From contig NZ_DAFZ01000082.1 of the NCBI RefSeq assembly GCF_002498065.1, positions 775 through 26,220 on the forward strand: DNA of 25,446 bases, given 5' to 3'. Shown piece after piece: positions 1-7,495 of the stretch; position 1 is the stretch's first letter, and the number at the start of each line of letters is the position of its first letter. Position numbers and translations under genes: made by a program. The notes under the pieces are model-generated. The model did not search any database, had not been told where the DNA came from, and saw only the letters and a list, made by a program, of their open reading frames with translations. The stretch is from Methanoculleus sp. UBA208. Its GTDB lineage: Archaea; Halobacteriota; Methanomicrobia; Methanomicrobiales; Methanoculleaceae.

Positions 1-348
1 GGCTCGAACATCCAGGACAACGCCGTCGTCCACACCACACCCAACTTCCCGGTCGCGATCGGGGCGGATGTCTCGGTCGGCCACGGGGCCATCCTGCACG
101 GCTGCACCATCCGTGACCGGGTGCTCGTCGGGATGGGTGCCGTCGTCCTGAACGGCGCGGTGGTCGGAGAGGGATCCATCATCGGCGCCGGCGCCGTGGT
201 GACCGAAGGAAAGGAGATCCCGCCGCACTCGCTGGTCCTCGGCGTGCCCGGCAAAGTGGTCAGGGAGACGACGCCCGAGCAGCAGGAGGGCATCCTCCAC
301 AACGCGCGTGAATACGCCAAACTTGCAGGGAGGTACCGAAATGGCTGA
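1..348 (+). CDS. Gamma-carbonic-anhydrase-like hexapeptide-repeat protein (5' end outside window)
   Basis: The frame is open from base 1 and ends at TGA 346-348, giving the last 115 residues of a left-handed beta-helix protein. Hexapeptide rungs are visible (IGADVS, VGHGAI, VGMGAV, VGEGSI, IGAGAV). Three His residues sit in the gamma-carbonic-anhydrase zinc-ligand pattern: visible residue 11 in DNAVVH, then 28 and 33 in GHGAILHG (H-x4-H). The acidic loop of the Methanosarcina Cam enzyme is not present in the visible part, so the protein resembles the CamH/YrdA/PaaY branch, whose members may or may not hydrate CO2. The last 8 bp overlap the next gene, so the two are very likely co-transcribed. 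The N-terminus cannot be judged. Family call is firm; enzymatic activity is an inference. Confidence 0.85.
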   Translation, partial: GSNIQDNAVVHTTPNFPVAIGADVSVGHGAILHGCTIRDRVLVGMGAVVLNGAVVGEGSIIGAGAVVTEGKEIPPHSLVLGVPGKVVRETTPEQQEGILHNAREYAKLAGRYRNG

Positions 349-1615
349 CGTCGTGGTCATCGGCGCCGGGGTTGCCGGCATCCAGGCAGCGCTCGACCTT
401 GCCGACCATAACATCCACGTGCATCTCATCGAACGCGAACCGACCATCGGCGGCCATATGGCCCAGCTCGACAAGACGTTCCCCACGAACGACTGCTCGA
501 TGTGCATCCTCTCTCCGAAGATGGTTGAGGTGGCCCGGCACCCGAATGTCACCATCCACACCTGCTCCGAGGTCGAGTCGGTCGAGGGAGAGGTGGGGGA
601 CTTCCGCGTCCGGGTCAAAAAGCACCCCCGGTACATCATCGAGGACGAGTGCAACGGGTGCGGGGACTGCATTCAGATCTGCCCGGTTGAGGTCTACAAC
701 CGGTTCGACGCCGGCATTGGGGTCCGGAAAGCGATCTACAAGCCCCACGCGCAGGCGGTGCCCGACATCGTCGTCAAAGACCAGGAGCACTGCATCGAGT
801 GCGGACTCTGCTACGACGTCTGCGGAAAAGAGGCAATCCTCCGCGAGGACGAGGAGCACCGGGTCGAGATAGAGGCGGCGAGCATCGTCGTCGCGACCGG
901 TTATGCGACGTTCGACGCCAAAAACAAGGCGCAACTCCGCTACCTCGTCATCCCCGACGTCATCACGAGCCTCGAGTTCGAGCGGATGATCAACGCAAGC
1001 GGTCCCACGGGCGGCAAACTGAAACGCCTCTCGAACGGTAAGGCGCCCCGGAGCATAGCGTTCGTCCAGTGCGTCGGCTCCCGCGACATCTCCGTCGGCC
1101 GTCCCTACTGCTCCGGGGTCTGCTGCATGTACGCGATGAAGAACGCCATGCTCATCCGGGAGAAGAACCCCGATACCGAGGTCACTGTCTTCTATAACGA
1201 CATCCGGGCATACGGCAAGGGTTACGAGGAGTACTACGAGCGGGCGAGGGGTCTCGGGGTCCGGTTCGTCCGCGGGTTCCCGGGCGAGGTGCTCGAGGAG
1301 AACGATCACCTGATGATGGTCGCGGAGAACACGGAGACCGGCGAGGTGGAGACGTTCCACCCGGACCTGGTGGTGCTCTCCGTCGGGCTCGAAGCGGCCG
1401 GAGGAGCGGAGGGAGTCGGCCGGATGCTCGGTCTCCCGCAGGAAGAGTCCGGGTTCTTCGCGGTTGCCGACCAGAAGACCGGCCCCGTGCTCACGGTGAG
1501 GCCCGGCATCTACGTGGCGGGAACTGCCACCGCGCCGAGGGACATCCCCGACTCGGTCGCCATGGGCGGGGCGGCGGCGATGCGGGCGTATCTCGACGCG
1601 ATCAGGGCGGGATGA
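341..1615 (+). CDS. Short HdrA-like FAD/iron-sulfur protein (heterodisulfide reductase subunit A family)
   Basis: This 424-residue flavoprotein has an N-terminal Rossmann FAD motif (GAGVAG, residues 8-13). The HdrA signature FPTNDCSMCILSPKM (about 47-61) carries Cys52 and Cys55. An inserted ferredoxin domain has two [4Fe-4S] sets, Cys104/107/110/114 and Cys151/154/157/161. Further HdrA-type Cys motifs are FVQCVGSRD (Cys244) and PYCSGVCCMY (Cys257, 261, 262). Classical HdrA is about 650 residues; this one lacks the extra N-terminal domain and the C-terminal ferredoxin domain, leaving only the thioredoxin-reductase-like core. The start at ATG 341 follows GGGAGGT at 328-334; a GTG at 308 is less likely. 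No HdrB or HdrC lies beside it. It probably moves electrons between ferredoxin-like clusters and FAD for an unknown partner. Confidence 0.9.
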   Translation: MADVVVIGAGVAGIQAALDLADHNIHVHLIEREPTIGGHMAQLDKTFPTNDCSMCILSPKMVEVARHPNVTIHTCSEVESVEGEVGDFRVRVKKHPRYIIEDECNGCGDCIQICPVEVYNRFDAGIGVRKAIYKPHAQAVPDIVVKDQEHCIECGLCYDVCGKEAILREDEEHRVEIEAASIVVATGYATFDAKNKAQLRYLVIPDVITSLEFERMINASGPTGGKLKRLSNGKAPRSIAFVQCVGSRDISVGRPYCSGVCCMYAMKNAMLIREKNPDTEVTVFYNDIRAYGKGYEEYYERARGLGVRFVRGFPGEVLEENDHLMMVAENTETGEVETFHPDLVVLSVGLEAAGGAEGVGRMLGLPQEESGFFAVADQKTGPVLTVRPGIYVAGTATAPRDIPDSVAMGGAAAMRAYLDAIRAG

Positions 1616-2676
1616 GCATGCCGGAGAGGGAAGAGCCCTACACCATCGCGTGGGATGCAGAGACCGAATGCATCGTCTATATCGATCAGACCCTTCTGCC
1701 CGGCCGTTACGAGCAGATGCGGTGCGCAACCGTCGACGACCTCGCCCGGGCGATCGGGAGGCTTGAGATCCGGGGAGCACCGGCGCTCGGGATCGCCGGC
1801 GCGATGGGCGTGGCGCTCGCGGCCGCCCGGAGCAGCGAGACGGATCTTGAGCGGTTCTCGGGCGAGATCGGCCGGGCCGCAGATCTCCTCAGGAGCACCC
1901 GCCCGACCGCGGTGAACCTTGCCTGGGGGATCGAACGCGTGCAGCGGAAGGTGGCGATGGCCGCATCGGTCGCGGAGGCTAAGGCCCTGGCAGTCGCCGA
2001 GGCGAACGCCGTCGCCGAAGAGGACGAACTGACCTGCCGGAGGCTCGGCGCGTTCGGCGAAGAGCTCTTCCCGGAGAGGTGCACGGTGCTCACCCACTGC
2101 AACGCGGGAGCGCTTGCCTGCCGCTGCTGGGGAACGGCGCTCGGGGTGATCCGGTCGGCAGTTGCGGCAGGAAAGAGCGTGCGGGTGATTGCCTGCGAGA
2201 CCCGGCCGCTGAACCAGGGGTCCCGGCTCACCTGCTGGGAACTCGCCCGGGATGGGATCGACGTGACCCTCATCCCCGACTCTTCGGCGGCATACCTGAT
2301 GCGGAGGGGGGAGATCGACCTCGTCATCGTCGGCGCGGACCGGATCACAAAGGATGCGGTCTTCAACAAGATCGGAACCTATATGCACGCCGTTGCCGCT
2401 CATCACCATAAGATCCCGTTCTACGTTGCGGCGCCGGTCTCCACGTTCGACCTTGCCCGGACGGAGGAGGAGATCACCGTCGAAGAGCGCGACCGCTCCG
2501 AACTCGCTTACTGCGGCGATCGAATGCTCGTGCCCGACGACGTGAAGGTGCTCAACTACGCCTTCGACGCCACCCCGCTCGACCTCGTCGACGCCATCGT
2601 CACCGAGATCGGGGTTCTCCGGCCGCCGTACGCCGAATCCTTCCGGCTTGTCAAAGAGCGGGGGACCAGACCATGA
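1612..2676 (+). CDS. mtnA: S-methyl-5-thioribose-1-phosphate isomerase (MtnA family)
   Basis: The protein has 354 residues, normal for MtnA, an aldose-ketose isomerase related to eIF2B subunits. It converts methylthioribose-1-phosphate to methylthioribulose-1-phosphate; archaeal members may also act on 5-deoxyribose-1-phosphate left by radical-SAM reactions. Visible signatures are IDQTLLP, IRGAPALGIAGAMG (about 53-66), the catalytic-Cys motif THCNAGALA (Cys163), ETRPLNQGSRLT (about 196-207) and VGADRI with the general acid Asp243. The start ATG overlaps the HdrA stop as ATGA; a second ATG at 1618 is a possible alternative. The stop overlaps the next start in the same way. A ribose-1,5-bisphosphate isomerase is less likely because the ETRP-x-x-QG-x-R-L-T motif is MtnA-type. 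Confidence 0.9.
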   Translation: MSMPEREEPYTIAWDAETECIVYIDQTLLPGRYEQMRCATVDDLARAIGRLEIRGAPALGIAGAMGVALAAARSSETDLERFSGEIGRAADLLRSTRPTAVNLAWGIERVQRKVAMAASVAEAKALAVAEANAVAEEDELTCRRLGAFGEELFPERCTVLTHCNAGALACRCWGTALGVIRSAVAAGKSVRVIACETRPLNQGSRLTCWELARDGIDVTLIPDSSAAYLMRRGEIDLVIVGADRITKDAVFNKIGTYMHAVAAHHHKIPFYVAAPVSTFDLARTEEEITVEERDRSELAYCGDRMLVPDDVKVLNYAFDATPLDLVDAIVTEIGVLRPPYAESFRLVKERGTRP

Positions 2677-3377
2677 GTTTCTTCGATTCCGGGATCTGGG
2701 TCCAGTTGATGACCATCATCGGGGAGTTTACGTTCTTCCTCATCCTCGGGATGCTGCTTGCCGCGGTAGCCCTCGCAATCATCGCCGCCGCCTCGATCAC
2801 AAGGGGGAAGTTCTACTTACCAAGGATTCTGATACCCGGCATGGTCCTCCTGGAGGGGCTCGTGAAGGCGTTCTGCAAGCTCCTCGGACTGGACGACAAG
2901 GACCTCGTCACGTTCTTCATCACGCTTCGAAACACCATGAACACACAGGCCTTCTCCGAGACTCCTGTGGAGCAGCGGGCGATCTTCCTGCCCCAGTGCC
3001 TGCGGTCGGCGCAGTGTCCGGCGAACCTGACGCCGGAAGGCCTCAAATGCCGCAACTGCGGCCGCTGTTCGGTCGGGGAGAACACGGTGTGGCTTGAGAA
3101 ACTTGGATACCGCGTCTTCATCGTCCCGGGCTCGACGTTCATAAAGCGGATGGTTAAGAAATACCATCCGCAGGCGATCATCGGCGTCGGGTGCCTCATG
3201 GAGGTAAAAGACGGGATCGATATGTCCGATCGGATAGGGATCATCGCTATCGGTGTCGTGAACGTAAAAGACGGGTGCGTGGAGACGATAGCGGACTGGA
3301 CCGCGGTGAGGGATGCCGCCCTGCTCGGCATCAGATCCCCGTCAGGTGCCGTAGACTTTCACGGCCCTGCCGAATAG
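2673..3377 (+). CDS. DUF116 membrane-anchored Cys-rich protein
   Basis: This 234-residue protein begins with a hydrophobic segment (about residues 15-41), so it is probably membrane-anchored with a cytoplasmic domain. The soluble part shows the DUF116 arrangement: FLPQCLRSAQCPA (Cys109, Cys115), LKCRNCGRC (Cys126, 129, 132), VGVGCLMEVKDG (Cys174) and DGC (Cys202). The Cys pattern suggests a metal or iron-sulfur site, but no function is established for the family. The ATG overlaps the mtnA stop (ATGA), so it is the last gene of the operon. Its final 36 bp overlap the end of the convergent bactofilin-like gene, an unusually long 3' overlap. Confidence 0.85.
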   Translation: MSFFDSGIWVQLMTIIGEFTFFLILGMLLAAVALAIIAAASITRGKFYLPRILIPGMVLLEGLVKAFCKLLGLDDKDLVTFFITLRNTMNTQAFSETPVEQRAIFLPQCLRSAQCPANLTPEGLKCRNCGRCSVGENTVWLEKLGYRVFIVPGSTFIKRMVKKYHPQAIIGVGCLMEVKDGIDMSDRIGIIAIGVVNVKDGCVETIADWTAVRDAALLGIRSPSGAVDFHGPAE

Positions 3378-3752
3378 GCGCTCGCTCGTGACCTTACCGT
3401 AGACGAAGATCGTCTCGGTGCTGTTCACATCGCCGACGCTGACACCCGGCCGGAGGGTGATGTTTCCCCCCGCCTGAATTGAATGGAGGCATGCGTTGTC
3501 GCAGATGGTGGCGGTCTCCAGGACCCGGAGCGGCCCTTTTATCCGGACATCGTGTCCGACGACGATGCTCCTGGCCTCGATGGAACCGCCGACCGTTGAA
3601 CCCGGCCCGAGTTCGAGGCGGCCGGCAACTATTACATTGCCCCAGATGTGCGTCTCCGGAGGGGTGATGAAATTTCCATCTATCTTCACGTTTCCGTCAA
3701 AAAAGGAACCTTTCGGTGCTATGTATGTGTCCCCGTGCCGGTAAACTTTCAT
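3342..3752 (-). CDS. Polymer-forming (bactofilin-like) beta-helix protein
   Basis: This 136-residue protein consists almost entirely of short repeats of the right-handed beta-helix type found in bactofilins: a small polar N-terminus (MKVYRHGDTYIAPKGSFFDG), then rungs such as NVKIDGNF, NVIVAGRLELG, SIEARSIVVG, DVRIKGPLRV and NITLRPGVSVGD. There is no membrane segment or enzyme motif. Bacterial bactofilins self-assemble into cytoskeletal filaments; the archaeal role is not known. The start is supported by GGAG 6-7 bases upstream on the minus strand (around 3759-3763). It reads toward DUF116 and the two 3' ends overlap by 36 bp. Sure of the fold class, less of polymerisation. Confidence 0.78.
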   Translation of the reverse strand: MKVYRHGDTYIAPKGSFFDGNVKIDGNFITPPETHIWGNVIVAGRLELGPGSTVGGSIEARSIVVGHDVRIKGPLRVLETATICDNACLHSIQAGGNITLRPGVSVGDVNSTETIFVYGKVTSERLFGRAVKVYGT

Positions 3753-3916
3753 GAAGATCTCCTGGATAACAACTCGGCCCGTAACCAGATAAAATTATCA
3801 GTGGGTATTCCGAACGTCGGGAGGCCGTACCGGGCGGTTGTCCCGGTCGATGAGGACGATGCGGTAAAACCGGGCTCTCTAATATGGGCGTTCAAGTGCT
3901 CGAGGATCTTCGCTTG

Positions 3917-4756
3917 TCATATCACCGCGGCAACCGCAAAGACCGCAAGCGCGGCGAACATGCCTGCCCGCAGGATCGATGTCGCCCGGGACTCCCGGAC
4001 ACAGCCCGGCGTCGTGCATCTAAGACCCCGGGAGGCCCCGAAGAGGATGACGAGATCCACGACCGCGATGCCGGCGAGGTAGAAGGGGCCCCACCAGCCG
4101 CCGAAGGGGAGGATGCTCACGAGCACGGCAGCGCAGGCACAGGCGAACGCGAACACTCCCGTCTTCCGGACGCCGACGATCATGGGAAGGGTGCGTGCGC
4201 CCCCCGCAGCATCGCCGTCCACGTCCTCTGCGTCCTTCAAGACCTCCCGCGCGATGGTCGCAAGGAACGTGATCGCCGCAAGCGAAAGGTTCTGGACGAG
4301 CCCCTCTACCCCCGCAAACGCGCCGCCGAAGAGGAAGACGCTCGCGGTCAGGTAGGCGACGGCCACGTTGCCGAGGACCGGGGTCCGCTTCAGCCGGACG
4401 GCATACGCGACCAGGACCACCGCGTTGATGAGGGCGATCGCAAAGCAGAGCGCCGTCGTCAGGGTGGCGACGAGAAGCCCGCCGGCAAAGAGCGCCACAG
4501 TGTACGCCTTTGCACCGGCAAGGCCGATCTCTCCTGCCGGTATGGGTCTTTTGGGCCGGTTGATCCGGTCGATCTCGACATCGAAAACGTCGTTGATCAC
4601 GTTCCCGCCGGCGGTGATGAGCGCGACGACCACGGCCAGCAGGAGCGACGGCGGCGTGAGCGTCCCGGTGGCGATAAGGTATCCGATGAGCGCGGTAAGG
4701 CCGGCAACAACGGCATTGTGCGGGCGGGTAATCGTGATAAAGGCGGAAGCGCTCAT
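3917..4756 (-). CDS. UbiA-family prenyltransferase, probable digeranylgeranylglyceryl phosphate synthase
   Basis: This 279-residue multi-helix membrane protein has both UbiA Asp motifs: NDVFDVEID (residues 55-63), followed by RINRPKRPIPAG, and a second at residues 175-182 (KDAEDVDGD). The combination with REVLKD-EDV-GD fits archaeal DGGGP synthase, which adds the second geranylgeranyl chain to GGGP in ether-lipid synthesis. The frame stays open 34 codons further upstream, but that extension runs through the tRNA-Arg gene, so MSASAFITITRPHN at 4756 is the credible start. A TATA-like TTATTTATC lies about 33 bp upstream and no ribosome site is seen, suggesting a leaderless message. A reductase with which this product could work is encoded at 20081-21163. 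Confidence 0.86.
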   Translation of the reverse strand: MSASAFITITRPHNAVVAGLTALIGYLIATGTLTPPSLLLAVVVALITAGGNVINDVFDVEIDRINRPKRPIPAGEIGLAGAKAYTVALFAGGLLVATLTTALCFAIALINAVVLVAYAVRLKRTPVLGNVAVAYLTASVFLFGGAFAGVEGLVQNLSLAAITFLATIAREVLKDAEDVDGDAAGGARTLPMIVGVRKTGVFAFACACAAVLVSILPFGGWWGPFYLAGIAVVDLVILFGASRGLRCTTPGCVRESRATSILRAGMFAALAVFAVAAVI

Positions 4757-4784
4757 TCTCGATGAGTTAGGTTCTCGGGCGGAA

Positions 4785-4793
4785 GATAAATAA
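4785..4793 (-). promoter_or_regulatory. TATA box of the UbiA/DGGGP-synthase gene
   Basis: On the minus strand this reads TTATTTATC, centred about 33 bp before the start codon at 4756. The predicted transcription start is about 6 bases before the ATG, which agrees with the lack of a Shine-Dalgarno sequence. Confidence 0.5.
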
Positions 4794-4828
4794 CCAGAGG
4801 TCCCGGGAAGCGGTATTCGGAAAAACGA

Positions 4829-4903
4829 CGGGCTTGGGGGGATTCGAACCCCCGACATTCAGCTTAGGAGGCTGACGCCATATCCTGGCTAGGCCACAAG
4901 CCC
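4829..4903 (-). tRNA. tRNA-Arg (anticodon CCT)
   Basis: On the minus strand the acceptor arms GGGCTTG and CAAGCCC pair over 7 bp. The D-arm carries GCC/GGC, the anticodon stem is TCAGC/GCTGA and the loop CTCCTAA gives anticodon CCT, which reads AGG. The T-arm is GGGGG-TTCGAAT-CCCCC. The discriminator base is G and CCA is not encoded. There is no intron. Position 26 is G, the base modified by Trm1, which is encoded divergently next door. Confidence 0.95.
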
Positions 4904-4914
4904 ATACACTGGAG

Positions 4915-4943
4915 TAAAAATATTACTCATGAGAAGGTATAAG
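4915..4943. promoter_or_regulatory. Interleaved divergent promoters for tRNA-Arg and trm1
   Basis: TAAAAATATTA at 4915-4925 is a TATA candidate for the rightward trm1 gene, centred about 53 bp before its ATG. GGTATAAG at 4936-4943 reads CTTATACC on the minus strand, about 37 bp before the tRNA 5' end, which fits a tRNA transcript with a short leader. The two elements are interleaved, so the promoters could interfere with each other. Assignment is by spacing only. Confidence 0.45.
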
Positions 4944-4972
4944 GGTATCGAGCATCCACCTTTTCCGGAAGC

Positions 4973-6088
4973 ATGGATGTTGTTGAGGTTACTGAGGGGA
5001 AAACCCGGTTTTTTGTGCCCAGGCAGGATCCTCATCTCCAGTTCCCGCCGGGAAGCGGCCCGGTCTTTTACAACTCGCGCATGGAGTTGAACAGGGATAC
5101 CACCGTCCTCCTGCTCTCCGTCCTGCGCCCGGAGAGTTATCTCGACGCCATGGGGGCGTCCGGCGTCCGGGGGCTTCGAGTGGCACATGAAGTCGGGATT
5201 CCGGTGACGATCAACGACTGGAACACGAAGGCGGTCGATCTGATCCGGCAAAACGTGGAGGCGCTGGATCTTGCCGCCGAGGTGACCCACGGGGACGCGA
5301 ACGTGCTGATGAGCGGAAGGAAGTTCGATGCCGTCGACCTCGACCCTTTCGGGACACCGGCACCGTTCGTCGATTCCGCGGCCCGGAGCGCCGGAAACTA
5401 CCTCTTCGTCACCGCCACCGACACCGCCCCGCTCTGCGGGGCGCACCTCAAGGCCGGTATGCGCCGCTACTTCTCCCGGCCCCGGAACACCGAGTACCAT
5501 GCCGAGGTCGGTCTCCGGACGCTGATGGGGTTTGTGGTGCGCGAGGTGATCAAGTACGACCGCGGGGTGGAACCCCTCTTCTGCTACGCGCACGAGCACT
5601 TCCACCGCCTGCACCTGAGGCTCCGGTACGGGGCGGCGGCGGCCGACCGGGCGCTTGCGCGGCTTGGCTACGTGATGCAGTGCCCTCACTGCCTCTACAG
5701 AACGGAGCAGGCCGGGATGCTCCCCGAACCGGAGGGGTGCCCGCTCTGCGGCGCAGACCTCGTGCCGGTCGGCCCTCTCTGGACGGGGGGGATAAACGAC
5801 GACGGGACGCTTGCCGCGATGCAGGAGGGCCTGGCGTCGGTCACGGCCGGAACCGGGGCGCGGATCGGGCGGCTGCTCGCGACCTGCCGGCAGGAACTCG
5901 ACACCTCGAGCCACTACGACTACCACGTCATCGCAAAACGCCTGCGGGTCTCCCCCGGCGGGATCGAAACCGTCATCGAGCGGCTTGTAGCCCTCGGCTA
6001 CCGGGCGAGCCGTGCGCACTACTCGGGAACGGCGATAAAGACCGATGCGCCTCTCCCTGTCCTTGAAAAAGCGGTCAGCGGCGGGTGA
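4973..6088 (+). CDS. trm1: tRNA (guanine(26)-N(2))-dimethyltransferase Trm1
   Basis: This 371-residue SAM-dependent enzyme makes m2,2G at position 26 of tRNA. The N-terminus TEGKTRFFVPRQDP and the segment PVFYNSRMELNRDTTV are typical of Trm1. The SAM-binding motif LDAMGASGVRGLR (57-69) is followed by the acidic INDWN (about 80-84) and the catalytic motif DLDPFGTPAPF (122-132). A C-terminal zinc site uses CPHC (Cys237, 240) and CPLC (Cys256, 259). Length is normal for archaeal Trm1. It is transcribed divergently from tRNA-Arg, whose base 26 is G. Its last 14 bp overlap the end of the convergent GTPase gene. Confidence 0.95.
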   Translation: MDVVEVTEGKTRFFVPRQDPHLQFPPGSGPVFYNSRMELNRDTTVLLLSVLRPESYLDAMGASGVRGLRVAHEVGIPVTINDWNTKAVDLIRQNVEALDLAAEVTHGDANVLMSGRKFDAVDLDPFGTPAPFVDSAARSAGNYLFVTATDTAPLCGAHLKAGMRRYFSRPRNTEYHAEVGLRTLMGFVVREVIKYDRGVEPLFCYAHEHFHRLHLRLRYGAAAADRALARLGYVMQCPHCLYRTEQAGMLPEPEGCPLCGADLVPVGPLWTGGINDDGTLAAMQEGLASVTAGTGARIGRLLATCRQELDTSSHYDYHVIAKRLRVSPGGIETVIERLVALGYRASRAHYSGTAIKTDAPLPVLEKAVSGG

Positions 6089-7190
6089 CGACGGTGAGGA
6101 CGTCCCCGTCCGCGAGTTTGTGGGTGAGGCCGACGCGCTGAGCGTCGTGCTTGGCCGATTCGCCCCAGACTTTTGCGTACCGGAACTTGTCGGCGAAGTC
6201 CCGGTGGAGGCGGTTGCAGACGTCCTCGACCGTCGCCGGGCTCCGGATGATCAGCGGTTCGTCCATATCCGCGGGACCGCCGACCGGCTTTAAGTAGACC
6301 CGCATGAACCCCAGGTTCTCGAAGATGGCGTCCTTGAGATCTTCGATGCGGTGGCCGCTGTGCGCCGAGACCATGATGGGGGGCTCGCCGAACCGTTCGG
6401 CCAGTTCTTTCTCTATCTCCGCACCAGTCTTTTCGTCCACAAGGTCGACCTTGTTGACCGCGATGAACGCAGGGACGTAGACCCGGTTGCCGATCATCGC
6501 GTCGATGAAGTCGTCCTGGGTGACTCCTTCGCGAATCAGAACGTCCGCGTTGACGATCTTGTTCTCCGCGAGGATCGAGCGGATCTCCTCGACATCGAGA
6601 TCGACGGCACCGACGGTGTTCAGCCTGATTCCGCCGCAGCCGGCCTTCTTTATGGTAATATCGGGTTTTTCCCGGTTGATCCGGATGCCGGCGTCGTAGA
6701 GCTCGCGGAGAAGGACGTCCGTATGCTTCTCGTTGAAGACGTCGACGAGAACGAGGATCAGATCGGCGCTCCGCACGACGGCGATCACCTCTTTCCCGCG
6801 GCCCTTGCCCATGGCGGCCCCGGCGATCAGGCCGGGGATATCCAGAATCTGGATCTTCGCGCCCCGGTGTTCCATCGAGCCCGGGATCACGGAGACGGTC
6901 GTGAAGGCATAGGACGCCGTCTCGCTTAAATCCGAGCCGGTGACCCTGTTGAGCAGCGTACTCTTTCCGACGGACGGGAAACCGACCAGGACGACGGTGG
7001 CGTCTCCCGACTTCTTCACGGAGTAGCCCTCGCCTCCTCCCGCAGAGGCCATGGCCCGGGCTACCGCTTCGTCACGGATTTTCGCGAGTTTCGCCTTGAG
7101 GCGGCCGATGTGCTTGGAGGTCGCCTTGTTGTACGGTGTTTTTTTGAGTTCGTCCTCTATTTCCCGTATCTGCTCTTCGACACTGCTCAT
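6075..7190 (-). CDS. DRG-family (Obg/TRAFAC) GTP-binding protein with TGS domain
   Basis: This 371-residue GTPase starts with a charged helical region (1-55, probably a helix-turn or coiled segment). The G domain follows: G1 GFPSVGKST (70-78), G2 around Thr97-98 in YAFTTVSVIPG, G3 DIPGLIAGAAMGKGRG (117-132) and G4 NKVD. The last 80 or so residues form a TGS domain (VYLKP, LIIRSPATVEDVCNRLH, KVWGES, L-DGDVLTVV). This is the archaeal/eukaryotic DRG architecture; eukaryotic DRGs bind ribosomes and assist translation. Start ATG 7190 has a weak TATA candidate (CCAATAAG on the minus strand, around 7221-7228) about 35 bp upstream. It converges on trm1 with a 14-bp overlap. Confidence 0.93.
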   Translation of the reverse strand: MSSVEEQIREIEDELKKTPYNKATSKHIGRLKAKLAKIRDEAVARAMASAGGGEGYSVKKSGDATVVLVGFPSVGKSTLLNRVTGSDLSETASYAFTTVSVIPGSMEHRGAKIQILDIPGLIAGAAMGKGRGKEVIAVVRSADLILVLVDVFNEKHTDVLLRELYDAGIRINREKPDITIKKAGCGGIRLNTVGAVDLDVEEIRSILAENKIVNADVLIREGVTQDDFIDAMIGNRVYVPAFIAVNKVDLVDEKTGAEIEKELAERFGEPPIMVSAHSGHRIEDLKDAIFENLGFMRVYLKPVGGPADMDEPLIIRSPATVEDVCNRLHRDFADKFRYAKVWGESAKHDAQRVGLTHKLADGDVLTVVTRR

Positions 7191-7331
7191 TGCTGCCTGT
7201 ACATGTTTGATGGGAAGCTACTTATTGGTGTCTGTGATGAAAATCAGGAAGCCAGGGGAAAAATCCTGCCCGTATAACGTTCCGATTGCGTTGTTGCCGG
7301 CAGGACCGGGTACGGCGGAGCGCGAGACAGG

Positions 7332-7340
7332 TTTAAATAT
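7332..7340 (+). promoter_or_regulatory. TATA box of tRNA-Glu
   Basis: TTTAAATAT is centred about 43 bp before the tRNA 5' end, predicting a leader of about 17 bases. A second AT-rich stretch, AATAATTTA at 7351-7359, is an alternative. Upstream of it, 7191-7330 holds only the GTPase promoter region and no gene that can be supported. Confidence 0.5.
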
Positions 7341-7378
7341 GATAAAAGCCAATAATTTAGAGCACGTTGGTGCAATGC

Positions 7379-7453
7379 GCTGCTATAGTGTAGACCGGCC
7401 AATCATGTAGGACTCTCACTCCTACGACTGGGGTTCGAATCCCCATAGCAGCA
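7379..7453 (+). tRNA. tRNA-Glu (anticodon CTC)
   Basis: Acceptor arms GCTGCTA and TAGCAGC pair over 7 bp with discriminator A. The D-arm GTGTAGACCGGCCAATCAT matches archaeal tRNA-Glu. The anticodon stem TAGGA/TCCTA encloses CTCTCAC, giving CTC, which reads GAG. The T-arm is TGGGG-TTCGAAT-CCCCA. No intron and no encoded CCA. Confidence 0.95.
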
Positions 7454-7495
7454 TACTGTTCTTGTCTGATTCCCGCAACGCAGTCGAGATGCCTC

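Noticed and set aside
260..1780. A 506-codon minus-strand frame opposite the HdrA-like gene
   Set aside because: It is composition-driven, has no motif, and is antisense to a gene with intact FAD and iron-sulfur motifs.
4757..4858. Upstream extension of the UbiA/DGGGP-synthase frame
   Set aside because: It would be translated from within the tRNA-Arg gene, and a TATA element lies downstream of that start.
7379..7453. tRNA-Glu as an integration site for a mobile element carrying the MFS and VapBC genes
   Set aside because: No direct repeat of the tRNA 3' end was found downstream, and no integrase is present.
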